Origin: CALSMU01 sp965230225
GTDB lineage: Bacteria; Bacteroidota; Bacteroidia; Flavobacteriales_D; Parvicellaceae
Assembly (NCBI GenBank): GCA_965230225.1
Contig: CBDDKM010000006.1
Coordinates: 434,001 to 498,000 of the forward strand
DNA length: 64,000 bases
Reading direction: 5' to 3'
Both the position numbers and the translations under genes were made by a program. Every line of letters begins with the position of its first letter. Within the stretch, counting starts at the first letter, position 1. Of the stretch, positions 43,490 to 52,526 are shown piece after piece. The notes under the pieces were generated by a model. It did not search any database and was not told the origin of the DNA. It saw only the letters and a list, made by a program, of their open reading frames with translations.

Positions 43490-44734
43490 TTATTTGATGA
43501 TTAATTTTTGAGTGGTAATTGATTGATTAGTAATAAGGCTTAACTGGTAAATTCCAGCTGGCAAGTGGCTTACCGAAATAATTTCTTGATTTAACCCGGG
43601 CACAACATTTAGCTGTTGGTTATAAACTTGTTTCCCTGTAATGTCAAAAAGAGCAATACTTAATTCACTATTCGAAGTGGCATAAGACAATGTAATTTGC
43701 TCCGATGCAGGGTTAGGATAAAGAGCAAGAACCTGGTTAGACTCTACTTCCTCTACACTTACTGAAGACCCCACCAACTCTTTGGTAAAGATGTAATCTC
43801 CGTTTGCACTACCACCAAATCCAGTAAAAATTAAGCTGTAGATGTCTCCAGAAGGGTCTTCAACAAAATACACCAGACTATCTTCAATATCGTACAAGTA
43901 CGTGGTCATGTTAAACGACTTCCAATCGTAACCAATCATTCCGATGTTGGATTCGAAAGTTTCTCCAATGTGCGAAACGGTGTTTAGATCCACCTGATTT
44001 TTTTGAACCACCTTTACACCAGCATTGGTAAGCACACCCGAAACTCCGTAATTCATACCTGGAGCTACTTCTACAACGTACTTGGCAAATAGTAAATCCC
44101 AGGTAGAACTAAGTGGTTCACGATCTACTTCTTGTCCATTTTGAATAGAATAATAACCAAAGTTTTTTCCAGAAAAATCTGCTTTAGTTAATGTTTCGTC
44201 AATTTCATTAGAACCGTCTACATTCGCATAAGTAAAGGAATAAACACCTCCAGATAAACTATTGATTTTAATTTTCTTGTAGCTTCCGTCAGCTATTTTG
44301 ATGATGAAAATTCTATTGGCTTCAACTACATGAGTAATCATGTTATAGGCTCCCCATCCTAAATCGTAAGCATCAGTTAAAGCATGGTTGGAAAACGCCC
44401 CATTTCCCCACTCCACATCGGAGTTAAGCAAAGATGTTCCCCATGCAAACCCGGTGGTATCTACCGAAGCCCAATCATTTACATCTGTGCTATAAATAAA
44501 CAATTCTGCACCCATTCCACCATTGATATGGATGGTGGAACTTGATCCTCCCAGACCATCTGCTCCAAAAGCGATGTCCCAATCGTCTCTCGCAATAGAG
44601 GATTCCCCTCCATCGCTTAAAGAATAGTAATTTTCGTTAGCATATCCCGCTCCAACCGAAACGGTGTCTACTGTTTGTGCGTTAATTGCACCTGCTAAGA
44701 AGAAGGCAGTGATTAATGGTAAGTTTCTTTTCAT
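43490..44734 (-). CDS. HmuY-like protein with T9SS type A sorting domain
   Basis: 414 residues from the ATG at 44734 (a start 14 codons earlier would damage the signal peptide MKRNLPLITAFFLAGAINAQ). Residues ~20-330 hold two HmuY-like beta segments (DDWDIAFGADG, STWDLLFAKYVVEV). The last ~80 residues are a T9SS type A signal (LALYPNPASEQITLSY, GIYQLSLITNQS). First gene of the heme operon. It would be secreted to the surface or released, a heme scavenger working ahead of the lipoprotein HmuY. A Fur-like palindrome is centred 28 bases upstream of its start. Confidence 0.85.
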   Translation of the reverse strand: MKRNLPLITAFFLAGAINAQTVDTVSVGAGYANENYYSLSDGGESSIARDDWDIAFGADGLGGSSSTIHINGGMGAELFIYSTDVNDWASVDTTGFAWGTSLLNSDVEWGNGAFSNHALTDAYDLGWGAYNMITHVVEANRIFIIKIADGSYKKIKINSLSGGVYSFTYANVDGSNEIDETLTKADFSGKNFGYYSIQNGQEVDREPLSSTWDLLFAKYVVEVAPGMNYGVSGVLTNAGVKVVQKNQVDLNTVSHIGETFESNIGMIGYDWKSFNMTTYLYDIEDSLVYFVEDPSGDIYSLIFTGFGGSANGDYIFTKELVGSSVSVEEVESNQVLALYPNPASEQITLSYATSNSELSIALFDITGKQVYNQQLNVVPGLNQEIISVSHLPAGIYQLSLITNQSITTQKLIIK

Positions 44735-44752
44735 TTTAATTAGGTTTTTATT

Positions 44753-44771
44753 ATTTAGATTCTTTCTAAAT
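44753..44771. promoter_or_regulatory. Fur-box-like palindrome at the heme operon promoter
   Basis: ATTTAGA-N5-TCTAAAT, a perfect 7-5-7 inverted repeat directly after the -7 box TAGTTTTG (44786-44779, minus strand), so it would cover the transcription start. Position and form suit iron-dependent repression. Confidence 0.6.
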
Positions 44772-44778
44772 AGCACAA

Positions 44779-44786
44779 CAAAACTA
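44779..44786 (-). promoter_or_regulatory. -7 box of the heme operon
   Basis: TAGTTTTG on the minus strand, exact TAnnTTTG. A TTG at 44810-44808 lies 21 bases upstream as a possible -33 box. Confidence 0.55.
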
Positions 44787-44808
44787 TGATGAGAAAAGAG
44801 TTAGTTGC

Positions 44809-44899
44809 AATACCTCAAACAAGGTATTAAGACGTATCACCTTGTTTTTGTGTGCTTTACAAAATGTTAATTTTCAAAAAATACCGTAAACGTGGTATT
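44809..44899. promoter_or_regulatory. Two matching 20-bp palindromes between heme operon and T9SS gene
   Basis: 44809-44828 and 44880-44899 both read AATACC-N8-GGTATT with AAAC in the centre. The first overlaps the possible -33 box of the heme operon, and the second lies nearer the divergent T9SS gene. They look like sites for one shared regulator. The AraC-type protein encoded at 45912-46772 is the nearest candidate. Confidence 0.55.
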
Positions 44900-44972
44900 G
44901 AATACTCAGTCATTTTAGCTCAATTTGTAACTATTCACCTTGCTATTTGTTCTTACTAAAAAGAACATTTAT

Positions 44973-45893
44973 ATGAAATGGACCTCTACCCTGTTATTTT
45001 TTATCTCAACCTTTTGTTTTGGACAAAACCTAATTCATAATGGTAGTTTCGAATACAACTCCTGGTGCCCCAGTGGACAAGGACAAATAAGTAATGCTAC
45101 CTTATGGAGCAAAGCGGAAAACAACACTGCTGCTACAGCACATTCTCCTTCGCCGGATTACTTTCATTCTTGTTCTACTGTAGGAGCTTATTCGGTTCCT
45201 TCTAATATTTCCTACCAACCAGCTAAAGAAGGAGAAGCATACGCCGGAATATTTGTATATGGTAACGATAATCAATCCAGAGAATACATCCAAACAACCT
45301 TGATGGAGCCTATGATTAAAGGAATTACTTACGATGTTAGTTTCTATGTTAACCTCCCGAACAATGTAAAGTATACCTGCACCAAAATTGGAGCTCATTT
45401 TTCAGAAAGCCCACTTACTTCTATTTCTCCAATACTCCCGGTTGAACCACATATTAAAAACAACAACGGATTAATTACCGATACGACTAACTGGGTACTG
45501 GTAAAAGGTGAATACACAGCGAATGGTACTGAAAAGTATTTGACCATTGGTAATTTTTACTCCGACGAGAATTCAGAACCAACTTTAATTAACCCCAACT
45601 CAACACAAGACAATACCGCCTATTTCTATATTGATCAGGTAACGGTTAGCAAAGAATTTGCTTTTGATGTTGCTCCCAATCCATGCACGGATATTTTGGA
45701 AATAGAACTATCGGGAACAGCTAACATTGAATCGGCCAATATTCTTAATATTATTGGGCAAAGAATCAAAACACTAAACTTAATCAACAACTACAACTTA
45801 GTTGACCTATCTGATTTAACACCAGGTATTTACTTTATTTCTATTAGAACTACTTTTGATGAAGTAGAAACGAAAAAGATTGTTGTTCTTTAA
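44973..45893 (+). CDS. Secreted T9SS type A protein with a carbohydrate-binding-like domain
   Basis: 306 residues from the ATG at 44973. Signal peptide MKWTSTLLFFISTFCFGQ. NLIHNGSFEYNSWCPSGQGQ opens a domain seen in many Bacteroidota secreted proteins, a jelly-roll with GSFE and a later YFYIDQVTV strand, often sugar-binding. The C-terminal ~75 residues are the T9SS type A signal (VAPNPCTDILEIELSG, GIYFISIRTT). Divergent from the heme operon across shared palindromes. The AraC gene follows in the same frame, seven codons after its stop. Confidence 0.82.
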   Translation: MKWTSTLLFFISTFCFGQNLIHNGSFEYNSWCPSGQGQISNATLWSKAENNTAATAHSPSPDYFHSCSTVGAYSVPSNISYQPAKEGEAYAGIFVYGNDNQSREYIQTTLMEPMIKGITYDVSFYVNLPNNVKYTCTKIGAHFSESPLTSISPILPVEPHIKNNNGLITDTTNWVLVKGEYTANGTEKYLTIGNFYSDENSEPTLINPNSTQDNTAYFYIDQVTVSKEFAFDVAPNPCTDILEIELSGTANIESANILNIIGQRIKTLNLINNYNLVDLSDLTPGIYFISIRTTFDEVETKKIVVL

Positions 45894-45911
45894 ATCACTA
45901 TTTTTAGGTAC

Positions 45912-46772
45912 TTGAACTCCATACCCAACATAGCATTTAAACACAAAGACTCCAATCCAACCTTTGGTTTTGAGCTATTGGATTTACAGCATTTACTAGA
46001 ACAACAAGAAGTGGTTGATCACAACCCGCATAGTCCTCATCGAGTTAACTTCTTTGCCATTCTGATCATCGAAAAAGGGAATGTTCAGCACATGTTGGAT
46101 TTTAAAAATTATGAGTTAAAAGCTGGTGATTGCTTGTTTATATCTAAAGGGCAAGTACACGCTTTTTCAGAAAAACAAGCGTACAATGGAAAACTAGTGT
46201 TGTTTACAGAGTCGTTTCTTCACACCCATTTTACCGGTAATACAATTGCACGGGTATCTGCTTTGTACAACTATTTCACTTCCTCTCCTCTGAAGCAGCA
46301 AAAAAAGGATAATCTGGAACTAATCAGTCAACTTACCAACTCATTAACTAACGACCCTAAGGAAGTGCTGGAAAACCTATTGGGAGCTCACTTATCCATC
46401 TATTTACTTAAAACTCAGTCTAACTGTACCAACACACACCTGGACCAAAATCATGAGTTGTTTTTGATGTTTAAAGAGAAACTCTACCAAAGCTTTCATC
46501 TTTCCAGAGACGCTAAGTATTATGCAAAAGAACTGGGAGTGGATTACAAACGGTTGAACAATGCCTCTAAAGCTACTACTGGCAGCACCATAAAGATCAT
46601 TATTGACGAATATGTGATGTTGGAGGCCAAAAGAAGATTGGCTTCTACCAACCTTTCAGTAAAAGAAATAAGTTATGAGTGTGGATTTGAGGAACCTACC
46701 AATTTTCTAAAGTTCTTTAAAAAGCACGCATCCGCCACTCCGCAAGAGTTTAGAAATCAGCTAAAACCTTAA
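45912..46772 (+). CDS. AraC-family transcriptional regulator
   Basis: 286 residues, TTG start (no ATG gives a full protein). N-terminal cupin-like sensor domain (ILIIEKGNVQHMLDFKNYEL, GDCLFISKGQVHAF). C-terminal double helix-turn-helix (YYAKELGVDYKRLNNASKAT; SVKEISYECGFEEPTNFLKF). It is 18 bases after the T9SS gene and probably read with it. It may bind the paired palindromes at 44809-44899 and so link the heme operon and the T9SS gene, but this is position-based inference. Effector unknown. Confidence 0.85.
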   Translation: MNSIPNIAFKHKDSNPTFGFELLDLQHLLEQQEVVDHNPHSPHRVNFFAILIIEKGNVQHMLDFKNYELKAGDCLFISKGQVHAFSEKQAYNGKLVLFTESFLHTHFTGNTIARVSALYNYFTSSPLKQQKKDNLELISQLTNSLTNDPKEVLENLLGAHLSIYLLKTQSNCTNTHLDQNHELFLMFKEKLYQSFHLSRDAKYYAKELGVDYKRLNNASKATTGSTIKIIIDEYVMLEAKRRLASTNLSVKEISYECGFEEPTNFLKFFKKHASATPQEFRNQLKP

Positions 46773-48766
46773 TGCATATTTGCTCTTAGTTGCTCTAAAT
46801 CAACACGCAATGCAGCAAAAGATTTGAATTGCCACTTGTAATTGTGCTTTAAACTACTCTTTTCAAAATCAGCTAATTTCTGATCAATCAACTCCACAAT
46901 ATTCAGGATTCCTTCTTGATCAGCTTCTTTAGAGTAATTCATTAATCGGACAATGTGTAGCACCCCATCCAACAAGTCATGAGATTCTTTCATGTTATCT
47001 TCATTAATTGTCAGACCCTCTAGAATCCCTTTGTATTCAGAACAAAACTTATAACTCTCTTCTCCCAATAAGTTTTCATCAATTACTGTTTGGATATGAA
47101 GTTTAAGCTCCAGGTTCCCTAAATCCTCTACATCATAAAACAATGCGTTTGGAACTTGTTTATCGAATATCTTTGCCAACTCCGCAGCGCTATTAGGATC
47201 TTCAATACTTAAATTCTGGAAATAAGTTAAATAATGAATTAGCATGGTTCCGCTAAAATTATCCACTCCATTAAGAAACTCCGGAGTAACTGTAGCCATA
47301 TAGCTCTCCATTTGATCGCCAGAAAGAGAGTCAAACTGCCCTTTATTATCTCCGTAAGTTAATTCTACCACAAGTAATCGCTTAAGATAATCGCGCTTCC
47401 AACCAAAGTCTTTCAGACCTATTGGAGAAGCAAAGTAAACTCCATACTGCGGGTTATTATGGATCATATCAATCATAAACAACTCCGAAGCCAGGTAGTA
47501 ATTTCTGGTCAAATCAAGATACCTCGTTTTCCCATTATTGTTCATCACAAATGACTTCCCAACTTTCAGCATTTCCGGAGAGTTCCCCATAGGTTTAGAT
47601 GCATATTTGTTAAATGCACTAAACAACTCTTCAACAGGGGTAATTTCTGAATTTTTAATGTTTGGATCAGGAACAAAATAAGCGACTTGATTATCAAAAC
47701 ATTGTTGCGAGGATAAAGCGGTGTTCAGGGAATTTACATCCTGTACCATCGTTACATACCAGGGAGCAGCTAATAAAGATAAGTTCACCACCATAACATC
47801 TTGTCTATGCCCTAATTTATCCTGAACATACCATAATGGATAAGTGTCGCTATCTCCGTTAGTAAACAAGAATGATCGCTTTCCACATCCATCCAAATAC
47901 ATTTTAGCAATGGTTTCAAATGCCTTGGGGTACTTAGCTTGCTTCAGGTATTTCTGCGCCAATCCATCTTCTTTCACCGATTTAAGAATTAGGTAATAGT
48001 TCATGCAATTATTAGCCTTTTTAAGCCTAACATTTCCAATCAAATAAGTATCGTAATTCGGATCTTGCTCTATGATCTGATCGTACAAAGCCAAACTCTT
48101 GTCGGCCAATTCTTCAAATTTCGCAATTCTATCTTTCTCAATTTTGGTGTAATTACCTTCTTTATAATCTTTAGCAAACTCAGGAACTGTTCCTCCCTGT
48201 CCGGGATGAATACAATTATTAGCCTGAGAATCATAAGCTCTGGCAAGGTTTTCTATATCTTTAAGTGGCAATCCTTCTACTCCGTCCAAATACTCTATCA
48301 CATCACTGCTCCATCCATCGTACCCGGAAAACAAGGAGAAATCATATTCACCTTTTCGAACCGTCTGATCAAACCCATTAAGACTTCTGGTCTTTAAGTA
48401 ATTATCTATCTCTGTTTGACTGTACCCTGGAAAATAAGACTCTAAACTCTTCAATTGATCCTTGATGTCCGGCACAGAAAATTCTTTCTTCTCTGCGCTC
48501 CAAACCAAATATTCTTCAGAAAGCTCGTCGGATTCATTATCGATTAATTGCAAATAATAACCTTGAGGTTTTTTGGCTATGTTAAAATGAGCACCTTCCG
48601 GTGTGGTTTTAATTTCCTTATCTAATTCAGTAAGTACTCTTTCCAGTTTTGGAAACTCACTTCTTACTTCATTTGCTTTCTCATTGGTTTTATCAGAACC
48701 ACATGCCACCAATGAAGTTAAACTCACTGAAATGATAGCAACTAACAAGGATAATCTATTGTTCAT
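46769..48766 (-). CDS. Lipoprotein related to the C-terminal domain of DUF2723 proteins
   Basis: 665 residues, lipoprotein signal SLTSLVAC. The middle holds FLFTNGDSDTYPLWYVQDKL followed by VMVVNLSLLAAPWY, the hallmark of the extracytoplasmic domain of DUF2723 membrane glycosyltransferase-like proteins. Here it occurs without any of the ~12 membrane helices of that family. The N-terminal ~270 residues and C-terminal ~200 residues are helical and may be TPR-like. It ends four bases inside the convergent AraC gene. Possibly a soluble partner of a DUF2723 enzyme elsewhere. Confidence 0.72.
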   Translation of the reverse strand: MNNRLSLLVAIISVSLTSLVACGSDKTNEKANEVRSEFPKLERVLTELDKEIKTTPEGAHFNIAKKPQGYYLQLIDNESDELSEEYLVWSAEKKEFSVPDIKDQLKSLESYFPGYSQTEIDNYLKTRSLNGFDQTVRKGEYDFSLFSGYDGWSSDVIEYLDGVEGLPLKDIENLARAYDSQANNCIHPGQGGTVPEFAKDYKEGNYTKIEKDRIAKFEELADKSLALYDQIIEQDPNYDTYLIGNVRLKKANNCMNYYLILKSVKEDGLAQKYLKQAKYPKAFETIAKMYLDGCGKRSFLFTNGDSDTYPLWYVQDKLGHRQDVMVVNLSLLAAPWYVTMVQDVNSLNTALSSQQCFDNQVAYFVPDPNIKNSEITPVEELFSAFNKYASKPMGNSPEMLKVGKSFVMNNNGKTRYLDLTRNYYLASELFMIDMIHNNPQYGVYFASPIGLKDFGWKRDYLKRLLVVELTYGDNKGQFDSLSGDQMESYMATVTPEFLNGVDNFSGTMLIHYLTYFQNLSIEDPNSAAELAKIFDKQVPNALFYDVEDLGNLELKLHIQTVIDENLLGEESYKFCSEYKGILEGLTINEDNMKESHDLLDGVLHIVRLMNYSKEADQEGILNIVELIDQKLADFEKSSLKHNYKWQFKSFAALRVDLEQLRANMH

Positions 48767-48856
48767 TTATTTGGGTTAAGGATTAATTCTCAAATGTAAT
48801 CAAACAGAATGAAGTATTTTTCGTTTTTTTACACTTCCGTTTATGTCCCTAAGTAA

Positions 48857-50011
48857 ATGAAGAAAGGAACCAAAATACTCATCTATATTCTTGTGGTTTT
48901 TCTATTTCAGGAAATTGTGGTTCGAATTTGCTTTCCGGTTCCTGAGTTAAAAAATTTCGACCGAGTGAGTTACATGGTACTATCCGACAAGGTCTCCAAT
49001 GTTCCTTACTCCAGAAATCAAAATTACACCTGGGTATCCATGCCGGATACAAATCATTATTTTCTTCATGAAATGAATCAGTATGGATTCAGAGATGATG
49101 AATGGACCATTAGCAAAACAGAAGGTAAAAAGAGAGTGCTTTTCATTGGAGATTCCTTCGTAGAAGGAGTTATGGCAGAGCAAAACCAAAGTATTCCTGA
49201 GGTATTCGAATCATTTAATGATCAACTGGACGTAATGAATGGAGGGATGTTAGGAGTTGGTTTAGATTCCTATTTAACATTTGGTGCAGACGTTATTCCT
49301 CTCTTTCAACCGGATGTAGCGATTTTGTGTATCTACTCCAACGATCTTGGCAAAAGTGCTCCAAAAGTTCCACAATACTATTTGGAACCGGAATACTACA
49401 GTTTCTTTAAACCCAGGTTTATAGAGGTTATTCAGCAGAACAATGATCATGGCCCAATTAGAGCCAGATGGAAATTAGAACCCAAACCTTATTTACCAGC
49501 TCTACCCGATTCTGCTAACCCATGGTTTTTCTTCGAGGAAGAATTCTCAAAGCAGGTTACTCCTGAAATTGCACAATGGATGAAAAAGGCAGAATTTAAT
49601 CCACACCTTCCAAATAGGTTAATGAAGGAGGAATTTCATCTGAAACACACTCCAAACATTGGTGAAACGATTCCATTCTTTCAATATACGTGTGCGCAAA
49701 ATAAAGTACTCCCAGTGATAGTATACATTCCAACAAGGAACCAGGTAACTAACCATTATAAGAAGTACGAACAAGAGTATTGCCTGTCTTGTCCGGACAC
49801 CATTGATCTAACTCAACCTGCTTATCAGATTCATCAAAAAACGCTAGAGGAACATTGCAATATGTTCAATGTTCAATTCATCGATCTTACACCAGTAATC
49901 AGACAACAAGAAGAAAGTGGTAATCATCTATTCTGGAATTACGACCAACACATGAGAGCTAAAGGATATCAAATTGTCGCGGAGACCATTTGGAAACAGC
50001 TACAACAGTAA
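48857..50011 (+). CDS. SGNH-family hydrolase, membrane-anchored
   Basis: 384 residues. An N-terminal membrane helix (TKILIYILVVFLFQEIVV) anchors an SGNH domain: block I FIGDSFVEG with the catalytic serine, block III-type CIYSNDLG, and a late DQH (NYDQHMRAKGY) giving the Asp-His pair. It is probably an O-acetyl or acyl esterase acting on glycans or lipids outside the inner membrane. Followed 23 bases later by a membrane protein gene. Divergent from the DUF2723-like lipoprotein. Confidence 0.8.
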   Translation: MKKGTKILIYILVVFLFQEIVVRICFPVPELKNFDRVSYMVLSDKVSNVPYSRNQNYTWVSMPDTNHYFLHEMNQYGFRDDEWTISKTEGKKRVLFIGDSFVEGVMAEQNQSIPEVFESFNDQLDVMNGGMLGVGLDSYLTFGADVIPLFQPDVAILCIYSNDLGKSAPKVPQYYLEPEYYSFFKPRFIEVIQQNNDHGPIRARWKLEPKPYLPALPDSANPWFFFEEEFSKQVTPEIAQWMKKAEFNPHLPNRLMKEEFHLKHTPNIGETIPFFQYTCAQNKVLPVIVYIPTRNQVTNHYKKYEQEYCLSCPDTIDLTQPAYQIHQKTLEEHCNMFNVQFIDLTPVIRQQEESGNHLFWNYDQHMRAKGYQIVAETIWKQLQQ

Positions 50012-50034
50012 ACCGTTTTACCTATCTTTAGTAC

Positions 50035-51129
50035 ATGAAATGGTTCCTGATCTTCATTTGCTTTCTTTCCATCACCTCCTGGGGTAACATGGCTGAGCCT
50101 GTGATCCATGGTTCTATTGGGAGTTCTCCATTTACCAGTCAATATGTAGATGTAACAGAAGAAAACTTATCCATTAAGATTGACGAAAAGTTTCGATTTG
50201 CTCAGTTTCATATCGAATACCACATTCAGTCCGACATAGATGGAAATCAAATTCCACTTCTATTTTATGCATCCGATATTTATGACTCCACTTTTCAAGT
50301 ATCAATAGATGGAGTTCCTATTGTGCTTAAAGAAATTCCTTACGGTGAAAAGTTGGATGGAAAATTCAGTGACTTTACCTACTTTTTTGAGCAACAGGGA
50401 AAGTCCGATTACTATTATGTAATGATAGATGAAGACGAAAACACCGGCTTTTCTATCACTTTAGATGATATGCGTTATTTCGAAACAAATATCTCTAAAG
50501 GAGAGCACATCATTACTGTAAATTATACTGCTAGCTGTTGGGTAGATCAGTGGGAGTTAATTAATAAGTACAGTTTTAGGTATGCTCTTTCTCCGGCTAA
50601 ATACTGGAGATCTTTTGGCAAACTAAACATCAGTCTTGACCTTTCTTCATGCTCCTACACTGTTTTTACTAACCTTCCTACAACTGATTCCAGTTCTTCC
50701 ATAATGAAATGGGAATTTGATGAACTACCTGTGGATTTACTAATGATTAATTTTCATCCTGAGATCAATGAAAAAGCATTTTTCTACATTGGAATTGGGC
50801 CAATGAATTTGGCGCTATTCCTGGGTGTGTTCTTAGTGTTAGCCCACTTGTTTTGGGTTAAAATTCATAGAAAGAGGAATTTTAATAAACGATTCTCAAC
50901 TGCTGTAATCATTGGAAGTATAGTAGTTCCATTTATCTATTTTATTACCTGGTTTAGGATGTATGATTTTATTGACTGGATGATAGGAGAACATGCCAGT
51001 GGAAAGCATGGTTATTACTTCTTATTGTTCATCTTTCTCCCTTTCGTACTACCGGTATATTGGGTAGTAATTTGGCTATACGACAGGTATTTAAGGCAAA
51101 AACTTGACAATACAAAAAATCCGTCGTAA
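50035..51129 (+). CDS. Membrane protein with large periplasmic beta domain
   Basis: 364 residues. Signal peptide (FLIFICFLSITSWG), then ~235 residues of beta-rich periplasmic sequence, followed by three membrane helices (~256-276, ~292-312, ~331-352). No family recognised. Its closeness to the SGNH hydrolase gene (23 bases) suggests a joint function in envelope modification. A short unassigned spacer (51130-51301) follows with nothing recognisable. Confidence 0.65.
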   Translation: MKWFLIFICFLSITSWGNMAEPVIHGSIGSSPFTSQYVDVTEENLSIKIDEKFRFAQFHIEYHIQSDIDGNQIPLLFYASDIYDSTFQVSIDGVPIVLKEIPYGEKLDGKFSDFTYFFEQQGKSDYYYVMIDEDENTGFSITLDDMRYFETNISKGEHIITVNYTASCWVDQWELINKYSFRYALSPAKYWRSFGKLNISLDLSSCSYTVFTNLPTTDSSSSIMKWEFDELPVDLLMINFHPEINEKAFFYIGIGPMNLALFLGVFLVLAHLFWVKIHRKRNFNKRFSTAVIIGSIVVPFIYFITWFRMYDFIDWMIGEHASGKHGYYFLLFIFLPFVLPVYWVVIWLYDRYLRQKLDNTKNPS

Positions 51130-51301
51130 CCTTGCGCCATGGCTAAGTACCAGTACAATTGTAATTGGACCAGAATAAAACAAACCAACTATATCTCAAG
51201 TTGGAGAAGTTGCTAATGCTCTCTTCTTAAAGAAGAATCTCACTTATTTATTAGCGATCTGACATAGTCGGATCAATGTTTCACAATCTAACTGACTTAT
51301 T

Positions 51302-51601
51302 ATGTTAGAATTAATTGGCTGGATTGGTGGAATTACATTGAGCATTTGTGCACTTCCACAGGTTATCCATACTTATAAAACGAAAAACACTTCCGGACTC
51401 TCCTCTACTTATTTGCTATTGTGGCTCAAAGGGGAATTATTAACTCTGGGGTATATACTAATTCATGATTTTGAGCAAGAACAGTTTCAAACTCCACTGT
51501 ACCTCAATTACTTATTGAACTTACTGATGGCATGTTACCTGATCTACGCTAAGTACTGGTATTCCAATAACCATTGTGCGGAAAAATCCATTCGTGAATA
51601 G
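51302..51601 (+). CDS. SemiSWEET / PQ-loop family transporter
   Basis: 99 residues with three membrane helices and the PQ motif in the first (CALPQVIHTYKTKNTSGLS). This is the one-bundle form that dimerises to carry sugars across the membrane. Length is normal for the family. The family can also be a general PQ-loop protein, so the substrate is open. Alone in its transcription unit. Confidence 0.82.
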   Translation: MLELIGWIGGITLSICALPQVIHTYKTKNTSGLSSTYLLLWLKGELLTLGYILIHDFEQEQFQTPLYLNYLLNLLMACYLIYAKYWYSNNHCAEKSIRE

Positions 51602-51690
51602 AATTGGCTGTTGCTGAATTACAAAATTCTTGTAAGGGTTGAGGGGCTACATTTGCTCCTGAAATTAATTATTAACTAAACAAAACCCCT

Positions 51691-52470
51691 ATGAAGATTT
51701 TAAGAAACCTTTCATTGGCAATGTGTGCAGCACTAACAATTGCAAGCTGTACAAAACACGAATCATTAACCCCTAAAGAAGTTGCTGAGAACGTAAAAAG
51801 TTCGGATGTAGAAATTACTCACAACTACATCTACAATGGAAAGGACCATTCGGTAAAACTATTGTTTAATGAAAAAAATGAGTTGGTAGATTGTAATGGA
51901 GATGTTCAGGTACATCAGAACATTATGAACGAAAAAAATGGAGCTAACAAAGCATTTTTAGTGGAAAGCATTAGTGAAGATCAAAAAACATTCAACATCA
52001 GAATTTTTGATAATCTGGAGAAAATGCACGAGTACCACAGTCAGCAAGTTGAACTAACTCCAATGGATCAGGCTAAAGCATGTACTCACTGGAGTAACGA
52101 AGGACAAGGAACAGCTAATTACCTGTTTTATCAACACACCAACTACCAAAGTGAATACGCCTTTTTAGGTCGTTGGAATGTTACCTATTTCCAGTGGTGG
52201 GGATTTGCTCATGCCAATGATCAAATCTCATCTGTAGCTCTTTGGGGAATCAATGGACATGGTGCTGTACTTGATTTATTCGAACACACTTGTTTCTCTG
52301 GACACACCATCAGACTAACAAGCAGCGTAGCTAATTTACACCACCTGGTTTTCATGTACGACACACAAGTTATTAGAGATCCTGTTACATTATTGTGGGA
52401 AGAAGTAGTAGTTCCTATAGGACACTGGGGAGATAAAGCATCTTCAGCAAAAGGTTGGTATACCAACTAA
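51691..52470 (+). CDS. Lipoprotein with beta/gamma-crystallin-like domain
   Basis: 259 residues, signal ALTIASC. The N-terminal ~115 residues are an unassigned domain. The C-terminal ~120 residues show the crystallin-type pattern: YAFLGRWNVTY, LFEHTCFSGHTIRLTSSVAN, and GDKASSAKGW close to the calcium-binding D/N-x-x-S-S motif. Calcium-dependent stabilisation at the cell surface is the usual role of bacterial members. Followed by a strong terminator. The crystallin call is moderate because one Greek-key is not clearly complete. Confidence 0.65.
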   Translation: MKILRNLSLAMCAALTIASCTKHESLTPKEVAENVKSSDVEITHNYIYNGKDHSVKLLFNEKNELVDCNGDVQVHQNIMNEKNGANKAFLVESISEDQKTFNIRIFDNLEKMHEYHSQQVELTPMDQAKACTHWSNEGQGTANYLFYQHTNYQSEYAFLGRWNVTYFQWWGFAHANDQISSVALWGINGHGAVLDLFEHTCFSGHTIRLTSSVANLHHLVFMYDTQVIRDPVTLLWEEVVVPIGHWGDKASSAKGWYTN

Positions 52471-52484
52471 ATTTAATCCAATAG

Positions 52485-52520
52485 AAAAAAGCCATCCTGA
52501 ACATTCTGGATGGCTTTTTT
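52485..52520. terminator. Bidirectional terminator
   Basis: GCCATCC (52491-52497) pairs with GGATGGC (52508-52514). It is flanked by A6 on the left and T6 on the right, serving both converging genes. Confidence 0.9.
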
Positions 52521-52526
52521 TATGTC

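Noticed and set aside
44820..44870. Riboswitch upstream of the heme operon
   Set aside because: The structures seen are DNA palindromes upstream of the -7 box, not in the transcript leader, and no cobalamin-type conserved box is visible.
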